Of a stretch of DNA of 64,000 nucleotides, positions 23,601 through 33,266 are shown in pieces. How positions within the stretch are numbered: position 1 is the first letter of the stretch; each line of letters starts with the position of its first letter. The notes beneath the pieces were generated by a model, which worked only from the letters and a program-made list of their open reading frames with translations, had not been told where the DNA came from and did no database searches. Made by a program: the position numbers and the translations under genes. The DNA lies in NCBI GenBank assembly GCA_010909165.1, contig VJWM01000011.1, positions 1,426,001 to 1,490,000 of the forward strand. The letters are read 5' to 3'. The stretch is from Anthoceros angustus (lineage: Eukaryota > Streptophyta > Anthocerotopsida > Anthocerotales > Anthocerotaceae).

Positions 23601-24097
23601 GAGACGATGGCGTGCCCCCAGCCGGCATCACATTCCTCAGTGTACTAACGGTGTGCAGTCATGTGGGTCTTGTGAACAAGGGGAGACAGTACTTCGATGC
23701 TATGACCAGAGAGTATGGCGTCAGCCCCACGGTGGAGCACTACACTTGCATGGTGGATCTTCTGGGCCGTGCAGGCCAACTGGGTGAGGCACTGGCTTTG
23801 GCAAGGACAATGCCTGTACTGCCCAATGCTGCAGTTTGGCATACATTGTTGGGTGCTTGTCGAAAGTGGAGCAACGTGGAGGTGGGATACTATGCCTTTA
23901 ATGAAGCCCTGAAGCTAGACGAGAAAGATGCCGCAGCATATGTATTGATGTCAGGCGTATACACGGGTGCCGAGATGTGGGAGCAGGTAGAGGAGATGCA
24001 GTCAAGGAGAATGAGAATCGGCGCATGGAAGCAGGCAGGTCAGAGCTGGTGGGCAGACATGGACGGACGGGTGCATAGTTTTTTGGTCGGGGGATAA
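20639..24097 (+). CDS. PLS-class PPR protein, 1,152 residues, ends before DYW
   Basis: One uninterrupted frame from ATG at 20639 (alternative ATG at 20651). The N-terminal ~150 residues are basic at first, consistent with an organellar presequence. They resemble the neighbouring PPR gene (SSEGGCQELLCL) but lack its WWD/PDF-like block. Nine L motifs can be counted, from SLFYTVLK-like to FLSVLTVCSHVG, in homogenised P-L-S triads. P motifs carry T or N at position 5 and N, D or S at the end. E motifs (PTVEHYTCMVDLLGR; VWHTLLGACRKW) lead to SWWADMDGRVHSFLVGG and a stop, so the E+ region ends exactly where DYW normally starts. Expected role: organellar RNA recognition for editing, needing a deaminase in trans. 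Tandem paralogue of the gene at 15.5 kb; no frameshifts. Confidence 0.9.
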   Translation: MHISMAAWSVARQDPLWDQASWTRRRHRFTATVGRAPAHLALWSQASGNNQGACCCTKTPSPRGCLSGHESSSEGGCQELLCLDSQMLVLNGFVKPGLGDGKLVAPARDVEMGHRASKFKWSLAEDPDPRRPAGYERSVTAESVSRLCREGYLAEAVEALGVLVQTECFINTALFYTVLKECVLKKDLIPGRRLHALMVKKGYQSDTFLCNHILRMYTSHGRLQDAMDVFTMVAEPNAFMWSSIISAHVKDGKDKQAIELYHEMRRSSVEPDGHVFVAALQACARGLDLETGKQVHADVLAVGAEPHLFVWNSLVDMYAKCGSLENAQRVFDGLGQKDVVTWTALIAGYSQQGMVQEAFRLYSTMEAEGIAVPNAVTFVSLLQACANVGSPALEKGKELHAQTRERGYQADVFVANSLVNMYAKCGSMDDAQRMFDGLVRKDVVTWTALIAGYSQHGRCQEALDLYGIMQEEGVAIPNSVTFVSLLQACAGVGPPALEKGKLLHTQIQGEGLETDMLVANGLVNMYSKCGSLEDCRAVFDALETKDVVTWNTMISLYSQQGKGQEALHLYSAMQEDGKAVPDIVTFLSLLQACGIVGSPALDKGKQLDVQIRERGHQGDVFIGSSLVSMYAKCGSLQDAQRVFHGLGEKNVVTWNAMIAGYSQQGMGQDALQVYSAMQEDGMAVPSAVTFVCLLQACASVGSPALEKGKQLHLQIRQQGFEGSVVVGNSLVNMYAKCGSLADAQDVFDGLCEKNVVSWNAMIAGYSQQNMGQEAFGLYSTMQQDGSVAPDSVTFTCLLQACASMGSPALEKGKQLHEQIRVGGHDDDVFVASSLVNMYAKCGYLEGAQRVFDGLGHKNVVTWNAMIAGYSQQGMGQEALSVYSAMQEGGIAVSNSVTFMCLLQACANVAALDLGRQLHAEVQQQGLEADVFVGGSLINMYGKCGSMVDAQEVFDGLSERDVVSWSALIAGYTYQGDSEVVFDLVQRMRDDGVPPAGITFLSVLTVCSHVGLVNKGRQYFDAMTREYGVSPTVEHYTCMVDLLGRAGQLGEALALARTMPVLPNAAVWHTLLGACRKWSNVEVGYYAFNEALKLDEKDAAAYVLMSGVYTGAEMWEQVEEMQSRRMRIGAWKQAGQSWWADMDGRVHSFLVGG

Positions 24098-24390
24098 GGC
24101 TGAAAACGCAAACGGGTGGGTATGAACCGAATCGTTTTGCAAGACTTATGTGGGCCACCCAAATTATCTCATCTGTTGTGTGGTCATTGTAAGAGTGGAA
24201 CCGAGATTCAAGATTGGAGTTGAAACCTCTGTATCCAATTGCAGAAGTAGAGACCCGTAACAGTCATGGTGCAGATCCTACGAGCAGGTGGATCAAAACA
24301 TAGCGTGACTGCATGCTGCCATCAGCCTTGTCTGTATCGATGTGATCACACGATGTGATTATATGAAATCTGAGGCACGACAGCCCATTC

Positions 24391-24560
24391 TAGTATGCTC
24401 ACGTACTACGGCATCACCCCCACGGTGCAGCACTACAGATACATGGGAGATCTCCTGGGCCGTGCAGGCCAACTGGATGAGGCACTATGTATGTATATAG
24501 GTTCGGTAACGTCAATGCCTGTACTTCCTGATGCTGTCTTGTTGGGTGCGCCTTGAACTC
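24391..24560 (+). pseudogene. PPR 3'-end fragment
   Basis: Just downstream of the second PPR gene, 24391-24490 reads MLTYYGITPTVQHY, MGDLLGRAGQLDEAL, and after an insertion SMPVLPDAVLLGA near 24508-24552. This copies the E-motif region of the two intact PPR genes and is probably left over from unequal exchange. Confidence 0.7.
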
Positions 24561-25452
24561 TGTGCCCTCCTGCGCAATTTCAAACCAGCTCTCACAGTCT
24601 GGACACATTTCTTGTACACTGTCCTATGAAACACATCTCCACCCTCTGAAATTCCCTCGCAGCTCACTGGACGAGCATGTGTGTCCAAATTGCTTAGGTC
24701 AAATGGACACCCATTTATAAGAACGTCGTGATTAAGCATCCTGCGCTTTCATCGGTACTTAGATGGGGTGCCTGAAGGGAGTGGATGCCCTTGTTGCAAG
24801 TAGCTTTTGGCACACCATGGCACACCATGGTACAAGTTGTTAAGTACCAAGTCCCACGACGGAAATCCATCCTTAGTGGACTTAAATAAAATTCTTCTTC
24901 TTCTTCTTCTATCCCATCAGCATGAATTGTGCTGCAGGTCTGCTAAGCGGCTGCACGCTTTTAGTACCCCAAGGACAGGTGTGCCTGACATGCGGCTGGA
25001 CACCTCCTTGCATCTGCTTCTACGTCCTGAGGGCCAGCTGGCCTTTAAGCTCCGAAAAACAAGTGTTCAAATCCAGGCTGAGCCCTGTTTGGCAATGTGT
25101 ATCACATACGGCACCACAGTTTCCGTGTGACAGGAGGACGAGTCATGAATTGTGCCACCAGCCATGCAAAGGACTCCAGTACCTTTCGCTTACCACGACT
25201 CATGAATTGTGCTACCAGCCATGCACAGGACTTCAGTACCTTTCACTTCCAACCCCACAGGTCAGTCCATCGCAGTTGGCCTGCAGCAATCTGTAATCCC
25301 AAGGACCAGCTCTGTTTGGCCAAAGGACTTTCAGTTGACATAACAGTAAAATGCGATAAGGCCCAAAGCAAGCTAGCAGTGTGAGGCATACATACATAGT
25401 GTGGGTAAGATGTACTAACTTGAATAGAATAGCTGGGAGGACTCCGACGAGG
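24561..25452. other. Intergenic with repeats
   Basis: Holds the diverged (TTC)n-ended repeat (about 24699-24915) and a 57-bp direct repeat (catgaattgtg..agtaccttt) at 25144-25190 and 25201-25248. No gene recognised. The last ~200 bases should contain the promoter of the amidohydrolase. Confidence 0.5.
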
Positions 25453-27647
25453 ATGGCGAGGACGACAGTTTTCCATAGTGTGGGGATTGTGACAATGGAT
25501 GCGGACTTGCGGGTGTTCACCGACGGAGGTTTGGTGGTAGTTGGGGACAAGATTGCTGCCGTTGGGCACAGTGACAGCATCAAGCAGGAGTTCGAACAAG
25601 ATGCCCATGAAGTGGTGGACCTGTCAGGCCACTGGTTGCTTCCTGGTGTGGTGACTATCCCTATCTGTCAAATCTGGTGGTTACTTGTGGAGGCATGGAT
25701 GGATGGCTTCAGGGATTGAGATTGTGTGGCTTGCTGGACAGGTTTCATCAACACTCATGTGCACACCTCGCAGCAGCTGGCCAGGGGGATTGCAGATGAT
25801 GTCGATCTCCTCACATGGCTGCACAACAGGATTTGGCCCTACGAGTCCAATATGACAGAGGAGGACTCGTACATCTCGACCTTGCTGTGTGGGATTGAGT
25901 TGATCCATTCCGGTGTATGATTGTAGTAAGCCCGTTGTCTTTGGCTTGGACAAATGTCGGACCACGTTCCCACTTGTCCAACAAGTCTGTGGCATGCAGG
26001 TCACATGCTTCGCTGAGGCTGGCGGGCAACATGTAGGCTCTATGGCAAGGGCGGTGGAGGCTTTAGGGATAAGAGCTTGTCTTGCGCGTTCAACCATGGA
26101 CTCTGGTGAAGGTTTGCCATCCTCATGGGCAGCTGAGACGACTGATGTCTGCCTGCAGGTGCTGCTTGTTGCTCTACAGCTCACTTGATTGGTTGGTGGG
26201 AAGACTGAACTATAGAGGATAAATTGTGCTGCCCTGATCAGATCCAGGAAGATCTGTTCAACAAGTACAACGGCACAGCTGACGGCCGCATCAGAGTGTG
26301 GTTTGGGATAAGGCAGATTCTGAACGCCACAGACAACCTGTTGTTGCGGACGAAACAGGCCGCGGATCAGAATAACACTGGAATCCACATGGTACCGTCA
26401 CACTCCCATGGACTGTTAGTTGCGAAGATTCCATATTGAGGTTCCCTCCACTGATCTTGACATCGCAGAACAGCATGTGGCTGAGATACCATTCGAGAAC
26501 CAGTGGGTGGTGGAGACACGGAATGTGCAACACGGGACAGTCACTCACCTTGACAACATAAAATTCCTTGGGAAGAACCTGTTAGCAGCTCACTCAGTTT
26601 GGGTAGATGAATCCGAGGTACAGGCCTGTTATTACTCCTCTGCCACGCTGCACACACGAGTGTCATTGCTGACCTTGCCTGGTGTTCAAGGTGAGACTCT
26701 TTGCCAGCAGTGGAGTAAAGGTCTCTCACTGCCCAGCAGCTGCTATGAAGATGCTAGGGTTTGCACCTGTTCAGGAGATGCTGGATGCAGGAGTCTGTGT
26801 GTCGCTCGGCACAGATGGTGCCCCTTCAAATAACAGAATGAGCTTAGGTTAGACAATGCCAAACTTCCTTGCATGCCTAGTTAATCTGCCTTCAGATATC
26901 AAGCATCTTGACATTTCTACTTCCTTGCAGTCGACGAAATGTATGTGGCCTCACTCATCAACAAGGGGAAGGCTGCTTATACACATGGGACGACAGATCC
27001 TACTGCCTTGCCAGCAACAACAATCCTGCAAATGGCTACCATAAATGGGGCAAAGTCCGTTCTATGGGAGAACGAGATTGGGTCCCTTGAAGTGGGCAAG
27101 AAGGTGCTGTCCTCTGGGTTGTTGCTTCCGAGAGCTGCTCAACTGGGGACACTGCTCTTTTGCTGGTCATCTTTTAATAAAGGAGTTGGTTTAACTGCAG
27201 GCAGATCTGGTGGTAATCGATCCTTGTGTGTGGACGATGTTTCCTCTTCATGACCCGTAAGTGTGAGCAGTGTGATCCGTGTTCAGCCCTGTGCTGCACT
27301 TGATTGTTGTCAAGGAGACTGGCTGAAACACAAACACCGTTCGCAGGATATCGAGCATGGTATCTTCCTTGAGAAGTGAGAACATCAAGTCAGTGATGTG
27401 CAACGGGGTGTGGGTCATGCGTGACCACCAGATTCTCACTGTCGATGAGGTCAGAAGCTGGTCACCTTCCCCCATCATGCCGCAACCTAGAGCTCTTCGC
27501 TTTCCTCTGCGATGCCAGAATCTAGTAGTCCACCAAAGTATGCTCCATTTTTTTTAGGTGGCTGTTGGACGGCAAGCTCAGCAGACTGCAAAAAATCTCG
27601 TCTCGCGGTCTGACATCAAGCTACCTGCAAGGATGAGGCTGATGTGA
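25453..27647 (+). CDS. Amidohydrolase of the MTA/SAH deaminase - ATZ/TRZ type, 10 exons
   Basis: Exons 25453-25645, 25742-25914, 26000-26158, 26242-26391, 26474-26617, 26721-26847, 26931-27103, 27201-27256, 27347-27449 and 27558-27647 join in frame with GT-AG sites to 455 residues. The metal-site residues of the family are present: FINTHVHTSQQ (HxH), LLAAHSVWV, VSHCPAAAMKM and SLGTDGAPSNN (catalytic Asp). The N-terminal beta-sandwich (VTMDADLRVFTDGGLVVVGD) and the returning C-terminal part (ADLVVIDPCVW, VMCNGVWVMRD) are also there. These enzymes hydrolyse amine or halide groups on ring compounds, such as 5'-methylthioadenosine, S-adenosylhomocysteine, guanine or triazines, in the cytosol. Substrate cannot be told from sequence alone. 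Intact, with no missing bases. Confidence 0.88.
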
Positions 27648-27931
27648 GGAAGGCGGAACACCACAGAGCTTTTTCAGAGAAAGCAAGTTGCACAAAGTTT
27701 GCCCCCTTCTGGACGCTGACGACAACTCGTGTTCCACGCCGTTGGCATGTCCCTTGTACGGGTGCAGATAAGGTAGCTGGGGGAGGAGATGTCCCAGCTT
27801 CGCCGCTAGTGCGCTGCGTGCTTCCTTTCTTAACGTTGCGAAACGGCCCACTCCGACATCCGGTATAGGCTACCTACTTCAAAGTGGCCCTCCTTTCATG
27901 ACAGGAGGCTGAACTATCTGAACCTGACGAG

Positions 27932-30022
27932 ATGGCCGCTGCCTCAGACATTTTGCTTGAAAGGTTTGCCGAAGAGCAGGAAAAGTTTCTTGCCGCCTTA
28001 CTTGACAAACACTCCAGTTGCGAGTACCTGCAGAGGCACGGTTTGAACGGCAGGACGGATGTGGAGTCGTTCAAGGAGGTGATCCCGGTCATCGAGTACG
28101 ACGCCATACAGCAAGACATCCACAGGCTGCTGAATGGAGACACTGCTTCCTTGGGTCTGTGCTGTGAGAAGGTTGTTGAAGTCTTCTCCAGGTGATCAAA
28201 TCAAGCCTCCGGCTTTGCTTAGCGTCATTGAGGAGAGCTTCGTTGCTTCAAGATACTGAAAACGTGGGCAGGGATCTTGTCATCTTTGCAGTTCGGGGAC
28301 GAGCTCTGGCAAGCGAAAGCTGTTCCCCGTCACAGAGGCCTGGTACTCTGCAGCCGAGAAGCTGCTGACTATGCGCTTAGACTATATAATCCAGTAAGCG
28401 ACTCCAGTCCTCGATTTCTGCTTCCGCTTGCATCCGCTTCCAAGGGGGTGTGGTCCGTCGAATCCACAATTATCACCTTTCAACTGATGAGCTATGTCAG
28501 AGCCGCTGCAGGGCATTCGGAGAGGAAGCCGCGACGGGGTTGAGCGTGACCTTCGCCTCTGTCAGCAAGCGATTCCAGACTCCAGCAGGCTTCACCGCCG
28601 GGCCAGCCACCTCCAGCCTCCTCAACCGGCCGGTAGGAAACGAAGGCCCCGGGACATTTGCCAGTCCACAATCTGTTATCCTGTGCGATGATTACCAGCA
28701 GGCCATGTATTGCCATCTTCTCTGCGGCCTGCTCCGCTCCTCGGAGGTTGTCAGTCTGCGCGCTGCCTTCTCCTCCGCCTTGGCCAACGCCTTCAGCCGC
28801 GTCCTCAAAGACAGGTGGGAGGAGATCTGCACTGACATCGAGACGGGGAACTCAGCAGCAGCATCACACACCTTCCCGCGCGTGCAGACGTGAGCAAGCT
28901 CCTGGAAAAGCCAAATCCAGACCTGGCCGACTCCATCAGAGCCGAATGCAGCAAGGATTCCTGGGAAGGAATCTTGCTTCGCCTTTGGCCGAATTTGAGG
29001 TTCGTAACCTGCATCGCAACAGGGTCCATGCTTCAGTATGTGGACTACCTGAATTTCCTCACCGGGGGCAAACTCCCCATTGCGTCAGCTGGATATGGAG
29101 CCAGCGAGGGGTACTTCGCCATCAATCCCTGCCAATCCAATCCACCAGAGGAGACATTCTATGTCTTCGTACCAGATCTGGGATACTACGAGTTCGAGCC
29201 TGTCGGAAACATCAGTAAATCTCCAGGGAACGGTCATGAAAACGGGAAATCGGGAGCGATTGTCGATCTTGCACGGGTTGAAGAAGGGCAAGAATATGAG
29301 CTGGTGGTGTCCACATTCTCCGGTAAGCTCCTTCTTCCCCCGTGTTTGATGCTCCGCTCATATTGAACGAACATTCTTGCAAGCAGCTGAGGTTGCGGGA
29401 CATGGAAATCGCAGGTCTTTGGAGGTACAGGATGGGAGACGTGTTCAAGTGCGTCGGCTTTTACCACAAGACAGCCCCGAAATTCCAATTCGTCGGTCGC
29501 AAGAACGTCGTTCTCAGCATCCACACGGACAAAACAGAGGAGAAGGAGCTCGTCCAAGTCGTGAACCGGACTGCCAAGCTCCACTTACCTGCAAGCACAC
29601 ACCTCCTGGACTTCACCAGCTGCACAAGCGTGACTTCCCTACCGGGCCACTACGTGATCTTCCTGGAGCTATCCCCGGGGGACATCTACCTCGGCGACCA
29701 AACCCTAGAAAACATGTGCCTGTCCATGGAGGCCAGCCTGAGCGAGCCTTACCGGAGGGGACGTATCATCGGCACAATTGCTCCTCTGGAATTGAACACC
29801 GTGAGGCCCGGGACTTTCGAGGAAATCAAAGAAGCTGCAGTGCAGCAGGGAAGCGCCAGCGTCCAATACAAAGTTCCGAGGGGCTTCAAGGCCGGTCATC
29901 CCGCCTTGCAGATGCTGAATGCGGCGGTCAAGGAGAGAGCAAATAGCACGCGGCCACCTCCTCATCCCACGCTGAATCCGCCAACTAGTTCAGGTTCACA
30001 AAATCGGCAAGCCTGGGCCTAG
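27932..30022 (+). CDS. GH3: GH3 acyl-acid amido synthetase, copy 1 (one-base frameshift)
   Basis: Exons 27932-28191, 28292-28393, 28512-29322 and 29415-30022. GH3 enzymes adenylate acyl acids such as auxin or jasmonate and join them to amino acids. Signature regions: SSGTSSGKRKLFPVT (nucleotide motif 1, exon 2), YGASEGYFAINP (motif 2) and YRMGDVFKCVGFYHK (motif 3), plus LNGRTDVESFK early and HYVIFLELSP late. Predicted length is 593 residues, normal for the family, but the G-run at ~28848-28851 has four G where five are needed; after it the frame shifts and the correct frame continues from ~28890. A homopolymer error is likelier than a pseudogene because everything else is conserved. First of three tandem copies. 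Confidence 0.85.
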
Positions 30023-30507
30023 GAAACATGCGGCGGATACTTATCTCATTCCCCCGTTGCCTTTGTCTTGGTGTCAGAAATCCCTAGTGCCTCGGGGGAC
30101 TCCAGTCTAGCAGGTCTGGCAGTCTACCAGTCTACCAGGATGTATACTTCCCGGCAATAGAATCTCCTACCTTGATGCCTGGAAAGTGCAGACTGCAAAC
30201 TGCAGACTCGCAGAGAATACAAGTAGAGTACTTTGTAGGAGATAAGGCTGGACAGGCCTGCGGGCCCTCAAGTACCGTGCCATCACGTTCTCGCTGTACT
30301 GCAAGAAATGTTCGGGGAAACTTAGCTGTTTGTCCAGGTACGAAGCATCATCCGAACCCTTGTCTGCAGGTCCACGCTTCCATGTGACTGCGTCTTAACG
30401 ATGGCATTTATTCCTGTGCAGATGTAGGCCACAGACTCCAACAACCTTTTAGTTGAGCTCCAAGGGATTGAGCAGAAACAATCGGGCATTGAACAATCTG
30501 GAACAAG
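30023..30507. other. Spacer between GH3 copies 1 and 2
   Basis: No coding sequence recognised. Contains short ctgcaga/tctacca repeats near 30110-30210. Expected to hold the terminator of copy 1 and promoter of copy 2; no auxin-response element was identified with confidence. Confidence 0.4.
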
Positions 30508-32736
30508 ATGGGGGAGATTGGAGAGGAAGTCGCGGTGGAGAGAAACGAGGTCATCTCGACGGAGGGTAAGAAGCAAGCGCTGGAAGTGGTCGCGGAGCTG
30601 CACAAGCAGATTGAGAGAACCCGGGAGGAGCAGAAAAAGGCGCTGGCAGCCTTGTTGGAGAAGAACGCCGGATGTGAGTACCTGCAGCGGCAAGGGCTGA
30701 ATGGGAGGACGGACGTGGAGTCCTTCAAGAAGCTCATTCCTGTCATCGAGTACGATGCTATCGAAGCAGATGTTGCGCGGATTGTGCAAGGCGATAAGTC
30801 CCCGGTGCTCGGCACCGAGCCGGTGCTGGAGTTCTTCGCCAGGTAGGGCAGCATCTCGCAATTGAGCATTCTTGTCAGTGGTGTGCGTACATTCAATGGC
30901 CAGCCAGCATGTCATTGAGGTTGATCTTGTGGAGTGAGGGGCTTGGAAGTGATCAATTACCGCAAGATTTTTTGTGTCGCTGCAGCTCAGGGACTACCTC
31001 CGGAAAGCGTAAAGTGTTCCCCGTCACTGCGGCCCGGAGTCTGGCAGTCCTTAGTCTAGTGAAGGCGGTCCGAGCATTTTACCTCCTGTGAGTGGCCTGC
31101 CCGGGCTCCGCCCATGGTTCTGCATTTGAGCTTCCTCACTTGGTGTAAATCACAAGCCACCTGATTCACGTGTGCCTGCAGGGAATTCGGAGAGGAGGAA
31201 GCATCAGACTTGGAAATGTTTTTCGTGTCCGTGAGCAAACAATCGGAGACTCCAGGAGGTTTACTATTGGGAGCAGGTAGCGGTCCCGCAATCAGAGCAT
31301 CTGCTGCAGCCTCAGGCCATGCCTACAGGTACGTCAGTCCGCCTGCTGTGATTCTCTCCGAAGATCACCACCAGGCCGCGTACTCCCATCTTGTGTGCGG
31401 CCTGATCCGCTCCGCGCAAGTCACGAAATTGTGCTGTCTCATGGCCTCGGGGTTGGCCAATGCCTTCAGCCTGCTCAAGGACAGCTGGGAGGATATAAGC
31501 AGGGACATAGAAACCGGAGAGCTGAGCAGCAAGATCACGGACCCTGCCCTTCGCGAAGCTGTCGGCAAGCTCCTGGAGAAGCCAAATCCTGAGCTGGCCA
31601 ACTTCATCAGAGCAGAATGCGGGAAGGAGTCCTGGGAGGGAATCCTGCGTCGACTTTGGCCGAGGACTAAGGCCCTCCAATGCTTAGCAACCGGCTCCAT
31701 GATCCAGTATGTGGACAATCTTAACTTCCTGAGCGCCGGCCTCCCCATTGTGTCTTCTATGTATGTAGGATCTGAAGGAGCCTACGCCATCAACCCGTAT
31801 CTATCGACTCCTCCGCACCAGGTGTTCTATGTCTTCTTGCCTTGCTTTTACTACTTTGAGTTCCTGCCTGCGCGAAGCGACTCTGCTGGGAATACCTTTG
31901 AAGACCTTTCCATCAGCCCCGGCGATGAGGGGAACACAGTTGTTGATCTGGCCGATGTGGAAGAAGGCCAAGAGTACGAGGTGGTGATATCCAACGGCTC
32001 GGGTAAGCTCCCGTTGTTTTCCTTGCGACAGATACATGAGCGATTTTTTGTTCGTAATGATCGTTTCTTTGTGTCCAGAGCAATCCCCAGCCGACCATGT
32101 TTGATGTCTGATTCCATCTCTAGTTTTGCAGGTTTATGGAGGTACAGGATAGGAGATCTTGTCAAGTGCGTAGGCTACTACCACAAGGCCCCCAAATTCC
32201 AGTTCGTAGGACGCAGGAATGTCATCCTGAGCATCAGCACAGACAAAACAGAGGAACAGGAGCTGATCCAGGCAGTGACCACAGCTGCCAGGCTGCACTT
32301 GCCTGGAAACGTGCAGCTCTTGGACTTCACGAGCTATGCCAGCGTATCTGCCATCCCCGGCCATTATGTGATCATTGTGGAGGTAACAAGCACCGGCACT
32401 GGCACAGCGAAGATCCATGTTGGTGAGGAGGCTCTGGAAGCCGTGGCTATGGCCGTGGAAGCTGGCCTGGGCGAGCCTTACAGGAGAGGACGCAACGTCG
32501 GGAACATCGCTCCTCTGGAGCTCAAGGTTGTGAAGCCTGGGACCTTCGCCAAAGTCCGGAGCTTGGCTGTGCAACGGGGAACCTCCGAGGCGCAATACAA
32601 GACTCCGAGGAGCCACCCAAGTGGCCACCCCGCGCTGGGCATCCTGGATGCCGGGGTTTCGGAGGCTGCCAGGAGCGCTGGGCCACCGCCTCACCACAAG
32701 CTCAACCCTGTCGGTGCTGTCACGTCAGACGTCTGA
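30508..32736 (+). CDS. GH3: GH3 acyl-acid amido synthetase, copy 2
   Basis: Exons 30508-30842, 30986-31087, 31182-32002 and 32132-32736 give 620 residues without breaks. Motif 1 is SSGTTSGKRKVFPVT, motif 2 YVGSEGAYAINP and motif 3 YRIGDLVKCVGYYHK. Compared with copies 1 and 3 it has a longer N-terminal helix (EVVAELHKQIERTREEQKK). Exon 2 is 102 bases in all three copies and intron phases agree, so they arose by tandem duplication. Intron 3 (32003-32131) is 129 bases, a multiple of three, with no stop codon, so an unspliced transcript would still be translatable. Cytosolic hormone-conjugating role inferred from family; the substrate is not predictable. Confidence 0.92.
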
Positions 32737-33266
32737 AGCGAACCTGTACAGGACAGCTAGGCATCACAGCCCGGATGCTCCACAGTGTGGCATGTGTTGC
32801 ACCTGGGACACCCTGGGGTCTCAGCTCTGTATCATCTCCCTCGCGGGAAGAGAACCTTGCCCTGGCCTCCAGGAGTTCAGACCCCCTCCTAATGTGCTTG
32901 GAACTGTCTGTCTTGTTCTGTCCGTTTTGTTTAATCAAGTTTTCTGTCACATATGTAGTTTAATTGTGTCGTGAGGCATGGTACGATGATATCTGCACCA
33001 CCGCCGCATGACAGCCTGTTACCGATTGCCGAGACGTGCACATAACTGGTTTGAAGTTCGTCACACAGGTGGATTTCGGCGGAAGTTGCGGGCCCTGTCT
33101 GAAGTGGCAAGCGATGAGTGAAGCGGTGAAGCAAGTGTCCAGCATTTTTTGAAAAGAACGTTTGATGGGAATTGTGTGTTAGGGAACCGGGTTTATACGT
33201 ACATATATGTTGGACGAGCCTCGTACGCATGTACTGAGGTGGGAGGGGTGAGGTGCAGGCGACACA
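32737..33266. other. Spacer between GH3 copies 2 and 3
   Basis: No gene recognised. gtttatacgtacatatatg at 33191-33209 could act as a TATA region for copy 3, ~60 bp before its ATG. Confidence 0.4.

Noticed and set aside
15521-24158. Minus-strand frames across the PPR genes
   Set aside because: Antisense shadows of the repeated plus-strand coding sequence.
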